Positions 15,933-23,484 of a stretch of 54,722 bases of DNA are shown here, one piece after another. The notes below the pieces were generated by a model. That model was not told where the DNA came from. It saw nothing but the letters and a program-made list of their open reading frames with translations, and did no database searches. The DNA is taken from NCBI RefSeq assembly GCF_024808255.1, contig NZ_JANTYS010000023.1:1-54722 (forward strand). Reading direction: 5' to 3'. The position numbers and the translations under genes are program-made. Source of the stretch: Mucilaginibacter dorajii. GTDB taxonomy: Bacteria > Bacteroidota > Bacteroidia > Sphingobacteriales > Sphingobacteriaceae. Position 1 is the first letter of the stretch. Each line of letters opens with the position of its first letter.

Positions 15933-18449
15933 ATGAAATTAAAGCTAATTAGCTTCTTAATATTATCGTTCATAGGTATTTCTTCATTGGCTAACGCCAC
16001 TACCGTTCCGGTTACTAATATTGATGCCGCCGATGCGATAGGCACCCTAACTGGTACCATTACCGATAAGGCAGATGGCAAACCTATTATAGGCGCCACT
16101 ATAACTATCCCCGATTTACGTAAAGGCGCCGTTACCGATGCCAATGGTAAATACACATTCAATAATATCCCCAAAGGTATTTACCTGGTGCAGGTAAGCT
16201 ACCTGGGCTACTCTACCGTTAACCAAAGGGTTGATTTTACAAAAACTACTGTGTTTAACGTGGTGATGCAAACATCATCTGTTGAGGCGGGCGAGGTTAT
16301 TATTACCGGTGTAAGTAAAGCTACCGAAATAAAACGCAGTCCTGTGCCCATGCTTGCCGTAGGTAAGGCCTATTTAGAGCAGCGTGCCGCATCGGGCAAT
16401 ATCATTGACCAGATAGCTTCCCTGCCGGGCGTTAGCGCCGTTACAACGGGGCCAAACGTATCCAAACCGTTTATCCATGGTTTAGGCTATAACCGTGTAA
16501 TTACGCTGATGGATGGCATCCGCCAGGAAGGCCAGCAATGGGGCGATGAGCATGGTATTGAGGTTGATCAAAACTCTGTGGACCGTGTGGAAGTAATTAA
16601 AGGCCCGGCCAGTTTAACCTATGGTTCTGATGCTATTGGTGGAGTTGTTAACTTAATATCGCCGTCACCCGTTCCCGAAGGTAAAATATTAGGATCGGTA
16701 CAAGGTATTTATGGCACCAACCAGGACCTTTTAAATGGCTCTTTCAGGTTACAGGGTAACCAAAATGGCCTGGTATGGGGAACGGTAGTATCTGCCAAAG
16801 AAGGTAAAGACTATAAAAATGAGCACGACGGCCGTGTATACGGTACCAACTATAAAGAAAAGGATGCCCGTGTAATGGTTGGCTTAAACAAATCATGGGG
16901 TACATCTTACCTGCACGCGTCATTATTTGATGACGAGCAGTCGATCCCAGATGGCAGCCGCGATTCTGTTACCCGTAAATTTACCCAGCAAATTACCGAG
17001 GACGACGCCTACAGGCCTATTGTCCCCAATTCGGTATTAAACTCATATACTATCCCAACGCTGCACCAGCACGTACAGCTTTATCGTATTTACAACAATA
17101 GTAACTTCAGATTGGGCGATGGTAATCTTATTGTGAACTTAGGTTATCAGTACAGCCACAGGCGCGAGTACACCCACCCAGAATATGGCGATATTGCCGG
17201 ATTAAACCTGCACTTAACAACCTATACTTATGATGTTAAGTACAACTTTAACATCGGTAACGAATATGAAACCACCTTTGGGGTTAACGGTCAGTATCAA
17301 AACAATACCATTGGTGATGCTACTGATTTCCCTATCCCGGCATATCACCAGTTTGATATAGGTCCCTTTTTTGTTGTCAAAAAAAGCTATGGCAAGTTAG
17401 ATCTTTCCCTGGGTGCACGTTATGATACCCGCTCATTTAACAACAGTGCCGCTTATGTAGATACCATTGGCGGTCCGCATGGTTTTCCTCAATTGTATAC
17501 TGGCAGCAACCCAACCACTACAGCAAACGTCATCAATCAATTTGAAGCCTTCAGCAAAAGATTCAGTGGTTATTCTGGCAGCTTTGGTGCAACTTATAAC
17601 ATTTCAGATGCTTTCCTGATAAAGGGTAACATTTCAAGAGGTTTCCGCGCGCCGAGTATTGCAGAGATCTCGGCCAATGGTCCAGATCCAGGCTCACAGA
17701 TCTATCACGTTGGCGACAAGAGTTTTAAACCAGAGTTTAGCTTACAGGAAGATTTGGGTGCTTTTTTAACCCTGCCTAATATATCGGCAAGTGTGGAGGC
17801 TTTTAACAACAACCTATCAAACTACATTTACCAACAACAAGAACTACACGATGACGGCAGCCCGGTAATTACCCAGGGCTACAACACGTTTACCTATGTA
17901 CAAAGCAAAGCCCGCATTTATGGCGGCGAAGTTAATGTTGATTTGCACCCCATACCATGGTTGCACTTTGAAAACGCGCTGAGCCTCACTTATGGTGAAA
18001 ATAAAGGTAATGGTGGTCCGGTTGCCGATAGTTTAAAGCACCTGCCGTTCATCCCGCCATTGCATACGCATACAGAACTGCGCGGCACCTTTAATGGTGG
18101 CTTTGGCAGCTTTAAAAGCCTTTATGCCTTTGTTGGCTTTGACCATTACAGTGCGCAGGATCGCTTCTTTGCGGCTTACGGAACCGAGACCTATACCGCA
18201 GGCTATAACCTGTTGAGCGCCGGTTTTGGCGGTAACATTGTAAACAAAGCAGGCGAGCCCGTTTTAAAGATCTTTGTAGAAGGTACCAACCTGGCCAATG
18301 TTAACTATCAATCAAACATGAGCCGCTTAAAATACTTTGATAACGCGGTAACCGCACCAGGTGTACAGCGCGGTATTTTTAACATGGGCCGCAACATCAG
18401 CTTTAAAGTGGTGGTTCCTTTCGGGTTTAATACCGGCAAAAAATCGTAA
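15933..18449 (+). CDS. TonB-dependent receptor with carboxypeptidase-regulatory-like domain
   Basis: An 838-residue outer-membrane protein. Order of parts: signal peptide (cut near SLANA), a CarboxypepD_reg-like domain (about 35-110; GTITDKADGKPIIGATI, VTDANGKYTFNNIPKG), a plug with FIHGLGYNRVITLMDGIRQEG and VEVIKGPASLTYGSDAIGGVVNLI, and a 22-strand barrel ending in aromatic residues (ISFKVVVPFGF). These receptors import iron complexes, other metals, vitamins or glycans using TonB energy. There is no SusD-like partner, and the Cys/His-rich gene upstream makes a metal substrate more likely than a glycan. Confidence 0.92.
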   Translation: MKLKLISFLILSFIGISSLANATTVPVTNIDAADAIGTLTGTITDKADGKPIIGATITIPDLRKGAVTDANGKYTFNNIPKGIYLVQVSYLGYSTVNQRVDFTKTTVFNVVMQTSSVEAGEVIITGVSKATEIKRSPVPMLAVGKAYLEQRAASGNIIDQIASLPGVSAVTTGPNVSKPFIHGLGYNRVITLMDGIRQEGQQWGDEHGIEVDQNSVDRVEVIKGPASLTYGSDAIGGVVNLISPSPVPEGKILGSVQGIYGTNQDLLNGSFRLQGNQNGLVWGTVVSAKEGKDYKNEHDGRVYGTNYKEKDARVMVGLNKSWGTSYLHASLFDDEQSIPDGSRDSVTRKFTQQITEDDAYRPIVPNSVLNSYTIPTLHQHVQLYRIYNNSNFRLGDGNLIVNLGYQYSHRREYTHPEYGDIAGLNLHLTTYTYDVKYNFNIGNEYETTFGVNGQYQNNTIGDATDFPIPAYHQFDIGPFFVVKKSYGKLDLSLGARYDTRSFNNSAAYVDTIGGPHGFPQLYTGSNPTTTANVINQFEAFSKRFSGYSGSFGATYNISDAFLIKGNISRGFRAPSIAEISANGPDPGSQIYHVGDKSFKPEFSLQEDLGAFLTLPNISASVEAFNNNLSNYIYQQQELHDDGSPVITQGYNTFTYVQSKARIYGGEVNVDLHPIPWLHFENALSLTYGENKGNGGPVADSLKHLPFIPPLHTHTELRGTFNGGFGSFKSLYAFVGFDHYSAQDRFFAAYGTETYTAGYNLLSAGFGGNIVNKAGEPVLKIFVEGTNLANVNYQSNMSRLKYFDNAVTAPGVQRGIFNMGRNISFKVVVPFGFNTGKKS

Positions 18450-18470
18450 ACGCAAACACAACTAAATTGA

Positions 18471-18507
18471 AACGCCATTGCCTCAAAAAGCAATGGCGTT
18501 TTTGTTG
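18471..18507 (+). terminator. Terminator after the TonB receptor
   Basis: AACGCCATTGC pairs perfectly with GCAATGGCGTT around CTCAAAAA, followed by TTTGTTG. Confidence 0.9.
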
Positions 18508-18595
18508 CAAAATCTATTCTTCACCTTGCGCCCTTAACCTTTTCAGGAAAATCGCTTTTAACATTTTATTTTCTTACAAGCTGAGAGATTTGAGT

Positions 18596-18745
18596 AAACA
18601 CGAATTTAACTGCCCGGAGGATAGATTACAGCGAATTTCACGAATTTTTTGACTTCATATTTTAATTTGTGCAATCAATCAATTCCAAATTCGTGAAATT
18701 CGATTAAATTGTAACCGAGGCGGCTGGCATTCGTGTCTTAACCTT
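18596..18745. repeat. Intergenic inverted repeat (ACGAATTT family)
   Basis: CACGAATTTAACTGCC, then ATTACAGCGAATTTCACGAA, faces AATTCGTGAAATTCG, then TTAAATTGTAA and CATTCGTG. The two halves form a long imperfect palindrome. The remainder of the gap before trhO holds nothing else I can name. Confidence 0.65.
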
Positions 18746-18779
18746 TTTACCTTTCGCCTAAAATTTCCGCTCAAAGTAT

Positions 18780-18787
18780 TATCTTTG
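18780..18787 (+). promoter_or_regulatory. Candidate -7 box of trhO
   Basis: TATCTTTG fits TAnnTTTG; predicted leader of about 33 bases to ATG 18827. Confidence 0.45.
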
Positions 18788-18826
18788 CAGCTCATTTAAC
18801 ACTGTTTGCAGCAGTATCAATGGATT

Positions 18827-19783
18827 ATGGCAATATATAATACACTACTGTACTATTGTTATTCAACAATAGAAGATGCGGAGCAATTTGCTGCCGATCA
18901 TTTAAAATTTTGCAAAAGCTTAGGGCTTACCGGTCGCATTATTGTGGCCCATGAGGGATTAAACGGTACTGTATCCGGCACCGTAGAGGCTTGTAAAACT
19001 TATATGGACACCGTACACGCCGACGCGCGTTTTGCTGGTATCGATTTTAAGGTTGACGAAGTGCCCGAGCCATCATTTGTAAAAATGCATGTGCGCCACA
19101 AGGCCGAGATCGTATACTCGGGCCTGCGCGATCCGGAAATGATCGACCCAAAGCAAAAAACAGGCAAACACCTGGAGCCAAAAGAGTTTATGGCGATGAA
19201 GGACCGCGATGATGTGGTGGTGCTGGATGTACGCTCAAACTACGAGCATTCCTTAGGTAAATTCAAAAACGCGGTTACTTTAGATATCGAAAATTTTCGC
19301 GATTTCCCGGCCATGATCAACGAGTTGGCCAAATACAAGGACAAAAAGATCCTTACCTACTGTACCGGTGGCATCAAATGCGAAAAAGCATCAGCCCTGT
19401 TACTGCACGAGGGTTTCCCCGAAGTATACCAGTTGCATGGCGGCATTATTAAATATGGCAAAGAAGCAGGTGGCGAAGATTTTGAAGGTAAATGTTATGT
19501 ATTTGATAACCGCCTTTCGGTTGATGTAAACAGCGTAAACCCGGTGGTGATCTCTACCTGCCGTAACTGCGGTAAAACCACACCTAAGATGATCAATTGT
19601 GCCAATCCCGAGTGTAATGAGCATTTTACCCAATGCGATGAATGTGGTACCAAAATGGAAGGCTGCTGCAGCGATGCCTGCCAAAGTCACCCGCGCAAAA
19701 GGGTATATGATGGCACCGGCTACTATGTAAAAGTACCACAGCCGGTAAATATCAACAAAAGAGAAAAAATACAACTGGCATAA
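18827..19783 (+). CDS. trhO: tRNA uridine-5-oxyacetic acid pathway hydroxylase, rhodanese family (TrhO/YceA)
   Basis: A 318-residue protein of the YceA/TrhO family. The N-terminal ferredoxin-like part has RIIVAHEGLNGTVSG; the rhodanese domain (about 115-215) carries the catalytic loop YCTGGIKCEKA with C179; the C-terminal Cys-rich part (CRNCGK, CANPEC, CDECGTKMEGCCSDAC) can bind zinc. TrhO hydroxylates U34 of certain tRNAs using oxygen. A longer frame begins at TTG 18806, but ATG 18827 gives the usual N-terminus MAIYNTLLYYCY. Confidence 0.92.
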   Translation: MAIYNTLLYYCYSTIEDAEQFAADHLKFCKSLGLTGRIIVAHEGLNGTVSGTVEACKTYMDTVHADARFAGIDFKVDEVPEPSFVKMHVRHKAEIVYSGLRDPEMIDPKQKTGKHLEPKEFMAMKDRDDVVVLDVRSNYEHSLGKFKNAVTLDIENFRDFPAMINELAKYKDKKILTYCTGGIKCEKASALLLHEGFPEVYQLHGGIIKYGKEAGGEDFEGKCYVFDNRLSVDVNSVNPVVISTCRNCGKTTPKMINCANPECNEHFTQCDECGTKMEGCCSDACQSHPRKRVYDGTGYYVKVPQPVNINKREKIQLA

Positions 19784-19831
19784 CCCAAACACAGGGCTGA
19801 TTTTATCGTTATATTGCGGTAAGCATTCAGG

Positions 19832-20407
19832 ATGAAATCAGCTGCCTTGTGTATCTTCATTATAATTACCTTAAATGCATCGGCGCAAACCAATTGCGAT
19901 CCCCGGGCATTTAAAAAGCTGATTTCCTTTTCAAAAAAACATTCCCTTTCTGATAAACAATTTACAAGCGCTTTACTCATTGTAAAAAAGCTGGAGCTTG
20001 GCAACTGTTCATACTATGAGGTAAAAACTAAGGGCATCAATTACCAGCTTGCCAGCCTCACCGAGCTTTTAGGCAATATCTGTATTAAAACCAACACCCC
20101 CACAGCAGTTAACGAGTATGTGCTTTATATGAAAAGGCACAGCACATCGGCCGAAGAACAGATGGCTTTTTCTTTTGAGCAGATTTTTGTAAAACAGCCT
20201 GCTTACGTATTAGCTGCTGTTGGGCAAAACACGGCCCTGTTAGATCAGCTGGAATGGGGCGTTGTGAACAATCAGCCTAATATCAAACTCAATAATTATA
20301 AAACCGCCTTTTACAGCGCCTACCCCGCATTGAAACAGCTTTACCCTAAATACAAAAAGCAGGTTGATTATTTGCTTAACGCGATAGCTGCCGAGCTTAA
20401 AGGGTAG
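19832..20407 (+). CDS. Exported hypothetical protein, 191 aa
   Basis: It has a signal peptide (MKSAALCIFIIITLNASAQ) and a helical mature part with two early cysteines (TNCDPRAF, LELGNCSYYE). No family recognised. It follows trhO by 48 bp on the same strand and may share its transcript. Confidence 0.7.
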   Translation: MKSAALCIFIIITLNASAQTNCDPRAFKKLISFSKKHSLSDKQFTSALLIVKKLELGNCSYYEVKTKGINYQLASLTELLGNICIKTNTPTAVNEYVLYMKRHSTSAEEQMAFSFEQIFVKQPAYVLAAVGQNTALLDQLEWGVVNNQPNIKLNNYKTAFYSAYPALKQLYPKYKKQVDYLLNAIAAELKG

Positions 20408-20426
20408 GTTAAAACTAACCAAGGTA

Positions 20427-20575
20427 CGACTCACCCCGACGAGGCTACGCCCGTCTTCCCCTCTCTCCGACTGCGTCGCATAGAGGGGCGGGAAGTTTTT
20501 ATTTGTTTTTGACCCTCTTTGCGGCCTGCCGGAGAGAGGGCAGGTCCAGCGAAGCGTAGACCGGGTGAGTCGTAG
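20427..20575. repeat. Large palindromic repeat (GACTCACCC / GGGTGAGTC ends)
   Basis: A unit of about 150 bp begins GACTCACCCCGACGAGGCTA and ends GACCGGGTGAGTC, with inner CCCTCTCTCCG opposite CGGAGAGAGGG. It is a typical dispersed palindromic element of these genomes. The gap from 20408 to 20684 contains no gene. Confidence 0.7.
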
Positions 20576-20684
20576 CCGCTTTGCAGAGCCAGTTGCAAAG
20601 GCAACAACATCGCCATATCCCTCTATACAACAACCAAATTCCAATCATTTCCCACCTTTTTCCAAAAAAAATTAAAATAATTTT

Positions 20685-20709
20685 CACTGCGCAAATACAC
20701 TGCGCAGTG
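20685..20709 (+). promoter_or_regulatory. Candidate operator upstream of rsr
   Basis: The half-site CACTGCGCA (20685-20693) is followed 13 bases on by the perfect 12-bp palindrome CACTGCGCAGTG (20698-20709). It lies 50-75 bp before the rsr start, next to AACCTTTG (20717-20724), a near match to the -7 box. This spacing suits a repressor or activator site; the regulator is unknown. Confidence 0.45.
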
Positions 20710-20747
20710 GCTATGAACCTTTGTATCATCAAAACAAATAAATAATA

Positions 20748-20756
20748 AAAGGAGGT
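20748..20756 (+). promoter_or_regulatory. Unusually strong Shine-Dalgarno site of rsr
   Basis: AAAGGAGGT ends 4 bases before the ATG. Bacteroidota genes, including the neighbours here, rarely show such a site, so it marks this gene as atypical. Confidence 0.7.
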
Positions 20757-20760
20757 CACA

Positions 20761-22347
20761 ATGAAATTTAACCTGTTAAGCAAAGCACAAAGTCAGTTAA
20801 CCAATCATGAGGGTGCAAAAGCGTTTGCGCTATCACCAGAGATGGAACTGTATACCCTGGTAGTTACCTGGAGCTTAAGTGATTCCTTTTACGAAAAAAA
20901 TGACGACCGTATAGAACGCCTGCGTACCATTATCAATAAATGCAAGCCCGAGTTTGTGGGCAGGCTGGCGGTTTACGCCCGTACCAAAATGTACATGCGT
21001 TCGGTGCCATTAATATTGGTTACCGAATTGGCAAAGCTGCACTCGGGCGACGATCTGATTGCCCGGGTTACAGCCGGGGTTGTTAACCGTGCCGATGAGA
21101 TCACAGAGCTGTTAGCCTGCTACGAAATGCTGAACAAGCGCACCGGTACTAAAAAGCTGAACCGCCTGTCAAAGCAAATGCAAAAAGGCTTACAAACCGC
21201 GTTTAACCGCTTTGACGAGTACCAGTTTGCCAAGTACAACCGCGATACCGCTATAAAAATGCGCGATGCCTTGTTCCTGGTTCACCCTAAAGCAAAAGAC
21301 GATTTGCAACAAGCCCTGTTCAACAAAATAGTAAACGGCAATTTGCAAACCCCATACACCTGGGAAACTGAGCTATCGGCATTGGGTCAGCTGAATTTTG
21401 ATAGCGCGGAAGCAAAAGCATTAGCCTTCCGTGATAAATGGGAAGAGCTGATATATAGCGGTAAACTGGGTTACATGGCCTTGCTGCGAAACCTGCGTAA
21501 CATACAGGAAGTGGGTGTAAGCTATGTGCATTTCCAAAAGGTATGCGCAACCCTTGCCGATGGCGAACAAGTAGTAAAGGCCAAACAGTTCCCATTCCGT
21601 TACCTGGCGGCTTACCGCGAGTTGTTAAATGCGGGTACGGTTGTCGCGCCATTAAAGGGTTTAACCCAAAAGGTAAGCGCTGCGCTGTTTGGCAACAAAG
21701 GTTACACCGGCGAATTGCTTGATGCTTTGGAAAAGGCGGTACAGGCAAGCGCGGCGAACATCAAAGGTTTTGATGAAAACACCCGTGTGTTGCTGGCCTG
21801 CGACGTATCTGGCTCCATGCAGACACCTGTATCGGCAAAATCAAAAATCTTGCTGTATGATGTGGGTTTGATGCTGGCCATGTTGCTGCAATCGCGTTGT
21901 AAAAATGTGGAGGTGGGTATGTTTGGTAATTTTTGGAAAACCATCATGGTGCCACGCCATAACATATTGAGCAACGTGCAGGAGTTTTACAAGCGCGAAG
22001 GCGAGGTTGGTTATGCAACCAATGGCTACCTGGTGATCAAAGATCTGTTGGACCGCAAGGTGCAAAAAGATAAGGTAATGCTTTTTACCGATTGCCAGTT
22101 ATACAACAGCAACCCATCGGTTAATGGCGAACACATCCATAAATTATGGATCCGTTACAAGGCCACAGTAGCGCCAAAAGCAAAGCTGTACCTGTTTGAT
22201 TTAAAGGGTTATGGTAATGTACCATTGCAGGTAATGCAAAACGGCGTTTACTTGGTATCCGGCTGGAGCGATAAGGTTTTTGAAGTGCTCGACGCACTAG
22301 AAAATGGCCAGACAGCTTTAAGCCATATCAATAGTATAGCCCCCTAA
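20761..22347 (+). CDS. rsr: Bacterial Ro60 orthologue (Rsr), TROVE-vWA protein
   Basis: A 528-residue protein. The TROVE HEAT-repeat ring occupies about residues 1-330 (LVVTWSLSDSFYEKNDDR, FVGRLAVYARTKMYMRSVPLILVTELA). The vWA domain (about 340-520) carries the MIDAS motif D348-V-S350-G-S352-M. Ro proteins bind Y RNAs on their outer surface and misfolded RNA ends in the central hole; bacterial Rsr works with Y RNA and PNPase or during stress. Directly downstream, on the same strand, lies an array that I read as Y-like RNAs, then two RlaP-type nucleotidyltransferase genes. I infer a single RNA-handling operon, probably controlled from the palindrome at 20698. Confidence 0.93.
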   Translation: MKFNLLSKAQSQLTNHEGAKAFALSPEMELYTLVVTWSLSDSFYEKNDDRIERLRTIINKCKPEFVGRLAVYARTKMYMRSVPLILVTELAKLHSGDDLIARVTAGVVNRADEITELLACYEMLNKRTGTKKLNRLSKQMQKGLQTAFNRFDEYQFAKYNRDTAIKMRDALFLVHPKAKDDLQQALFNKIVNGNLQTPYTWETELSALGQLNFDSAEAKALAFRDKWEELIYSGKLGYMALLRNLRNIQEVGVSYVHFQKVCATLADGEQVVKAKQFPFRYLAAYRELLNAGTVVAPLKGLTQKVSAALFGNKGYTGELLDALEKAVQASAANIKGFDENTRVLLACDVSGSMQTPVSAKSKILLYDVGLMLAMLLQSRCKNVEVGMFGNFWKTIMVPRHNILSNVQEFYKREGEVGYATNGYLVIKDLLDRKVQKDKVMLFTDCQLYNSNPSVNGEHIHKLWIRYKATVAPKAKLYLFDLKGYGNVPLQVMQNGVYLVSGWSDKVFEVLDALENGQTALSHINSIAP

Positions 22348-22404
22348 CCCCCTAAAGGGGGAATGTAAAAAACTTTCGGCTCCCCCTTTAGGGGGCTGGG
22401 GGGC
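22338..22404. repeat. CCCCCTTTAGGGGG palindromic element, copy 1
   Basis: CCCCCTAACCCCCTAAAGGGGG faces the complement at 22381-22404 around a short spacer, forming a strong hairpin just after the rsr stop and directly before the first Y-like unit. It may also terminate or pause rsr transcription. Related copies precede unit 7 (23433-23484) and, degenerately, unit 3 (22690-22714). Confidence 0.75.
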
Positions 22405-22405
22405 A

Positions 22406-22529
22406 TAAGAATGTCGTTAGATAAGAGTTACTTCGCTCAATTAAGGGGAGGGCATTGTGGCGAAAGTCATGATGGAGGTTCGAGTCCTCACCAGCGGGTC
22501 CCCGGACTTTTATCGCGTGTTGCTTCTTA
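22406..22529 (+). ncRNA. Y-RNA-like unit 1, tRNA mimic in canonical arm order
   Basis: The terminal stem is TAAGAA (22406-22411) with TTCTTA (22524-22529). The shared motif AUGUCGU follows, then a perfect-length 9-bp stem GATAAGAGT (22420-22428) with ACTTTTATC (22506-22514, one G-U). Inside are a D-like arm (GCTC...GGGC, about 22434-22452), an anticodon-like arm with an 8-base loop, and a T arm GAGGTTCGAGTCCTC (22475-22489). The whole is not a functional tRNA because the acceptor end is replaced by the Y stem. The fold is my own pairing by eye. Confidence 0.65.
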
Positions 22530-22537
22530 TAAAATAT

Positions 22538-22670
22538 AAAGAAGGTGTCGTAAATGAGTGTTACTTCGATTCAAGCCTGGAACGCCGGTTCAATTCCGGC
22601 CCCTGTAAAGGGTAGTTGAGTTGGTAAAACACAGGGTAAGCTCACACTTGTTATCTGTTACCCTTCTTTT
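22538..22670 (+). ncRNA. Y-RNA-like unit 2, circularly permuted tRNA mimic
   Basis: The terminal stem AAAGAAGG pairs perfectly with CCTTCTTT. The motif GGUGUCGUAAAUGAGUGUUACUUCG-type 5' strand pairs through GAGUGU with ACACUU. The mimic has permuted order: T arm CCGGTTCAATTCCGG (22585-22599), a short acceptor hairpin CCCT-GTAA-AGGG, then the D arm TAGTTGAGTTGGTAAAAC (22613-22630), closed by CCTG/CAGG. This T-acceptor-D order is the one known from the bacterial Y RNA YrlA. Confidence 0.75.
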
Positions 22671-22714
22671 AAAGAAAATTAAAGATCAAGCTCTTTCGGG
22701 TAAACCCGGGGGCT

Positions 22715-22846
22715 AAAAAGATGTCGTAAATAAGTCTTACTTCGTTTGAGGACGTCAGGGTTGCCGGTTCAAGTCCGGTCTTTGGAGCAATTCAAAGTAG
22801 CTCAATTGGTTAGAGCATGATAGACTAATTGCCCGTTACTCTTTTT
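22715..22846 (+). ncRNA. Y-RNA-like unit 3, circularly permuted tRNA mimic
   Basis: The terminal stem is AAAAAGA with TCTTTTT; the inner stem is AGTCT with AGACT. The T arm CCGGTTCAAGTCCGG (22764-22778) is followed by an acceptor-like hairpin CTTTG...CAAAG and the D arm TAGCTCAATTGGTTAGAGCA (22798-22817), again in permuted order. The D arm is nearly that of a normal tRNA. Stem sequences differ from unit 2 while pairing is kept, which supports a real fold. Confidence 0.75.
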
Positions 22847-22903
22847 GGTTCCCCGGTCCGGAGAGCGATTAAAAGGAAATCCTCTGCAAGGGAGGAAAAA
22901 GAT

Positions 22904-22977
22904 AAAGAGGATGCCGTTTGCCTGCGTTACATCGCCTGTCACGCAATAACTAACCGCAGGAGGCTTGTTGCTCTTCT
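22904..22977 (+). ncRNA. Y-RNA-like unit 4, minimal (no tRNA mimic)
   Basis: AAGAG (22905-22909) pairs with CTCTT (22971-22975); the motif GAUGCCGU follows; CCTGCG (22921-22926) pairs with CGCAGG (22955-22960). The loop keeps GTTACATCG, like the GUUACUUCG of the larger units, but has no T or D arm. Confidence 0.6.
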
Positions 22978-22980
22978 TTT

Positions 22981-23046
22981 AAAGATGCCGTTGCTTAGCG
23001 ATACTTCACCATATGAACATTAACCGCTAAGCGTTTGTAGCTCTTT
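22981..23046 (+). ncRNA. Y-RNA-like unit 5, minimal (no tRNA mimic)
   Basis: AAAGA pairs with TCTTT; GATGCCGT follows; GCTTAGCG (22993-23000) pairs perfectly with CGCTAAGC (23025-23032). The loop begins ATACTTCACC. It is joined to unit 4 by only a few T residues, suggesting processing from one transcript. Confidence 0.65.
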
Positions 23047-23055
23047 TTTAAAATC

Positions 23056-23411
23056 TTAAAAGGTGCCGTAAATTGGTGATCCATCGGTTAGAGCATCCGC
23101 CGCGGGCCTACCGTGTACCCACATCTTGTTAAACCTACTCTTCTAATAAAAACGTTGTCATTTCGACGAACAAGGGGTGGGATTGCGCGCCGTAGGTGAG
23201 GAGAAATCTTGTAAAAGCAGGCATTCGGCCATGCAAGGCGTACAAGATTTCTCTTTCGCACCCCGCTCATTCCCCTCCTTCGCTCTATCGAAATGACATT
23301 TTCCTTAACAAACAAGATGTGGGTACACGGTAGGCCGTTGGCGGAAGGTCGCAGGTTCAAATCCTGCCTTGGTAGCTCAGTTAATTCACTAATTGTTTAT
23401 TGCCCTTTTAT
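23056..23411 (+). ncRNA. Y-RNA-like unit 6, tRNA mimic split by a palindromic insertion
   Basis: AAAAGG (23058-23063) pairs with CCTTTT (23404-23409); the motif GGUGCCGU follows; AATTGGTGA (23071-23079) pairs with TCACTAATT (23386-23394). The mimic has a D-like arm (ATCGGTTAGAGCA), an anticodon-like stem TCCGCC / GGCGGA, a variable AGGTC and the T arm GCAGGTTCAAATCCTGC (23351-23367), then a second D-like segment GGTAGCTCAGTT. A 232-bp nested palindrome occupies the anticodon-like loop. Without it the unit would be about 124 nt, like units 1-3. Confidence 0.6.
23105..23336. repeat. Nested palindromic element inserted in Y-like unit 6
   Basis: Outer arms of 26 bp are perfect inverted repeats (23105-23130 and 23311-23336; GGCCTACCGTG... 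/ ...CACGGTAGGCC). Inside lies a second element with ends TGTCATTTCGA (23156-23166) and TCGAAATGACA (23288-23298) and inner AGAAATCTTGTA / TACAAGATTTCT. The inner type is a common dispersed palindrome of these genomes. Because it is self-complementary it would simply extend the anticodon-like stem in the RNA. Confidence 0.8.
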
Positions 23412-23432
23412 TGAGAAATTTATACCTAAACC

Positions 23433-23484
23433 TTTCCCTAAAGGGGAAAAAGCTATCTGATCCCCCTTTAGGGGGCTTGGGGGC
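23433..23484. repeat. CCCCCTTTAGGGGG palindromic element, copy 2
   Basis: TTTCCCTAAAGGGGAAA, then ATCCCCCTTTAGGGGGCTTG, ends exactly where unit 7 begins. Copy 1 (22338-22404) has the same position relative to unit 1. Confidence 0.7.

Noticed and set aside
20698..20730. Sigma-54 promoter before rsr (as used by RtcR in enterobacteria)
   Set aside because: GTGGC and TTTG are present, but spacing between the GG and GC positions is wrong and no RtcR-like gene is in the window.
23088..23360. Minus-strand protein gene of 90 residues
   Set aside because: It lies wholly within the palindromic insertion and unit 6, with low-complexity Arg/Pro-rich translation. It is a shadow of the repeat.
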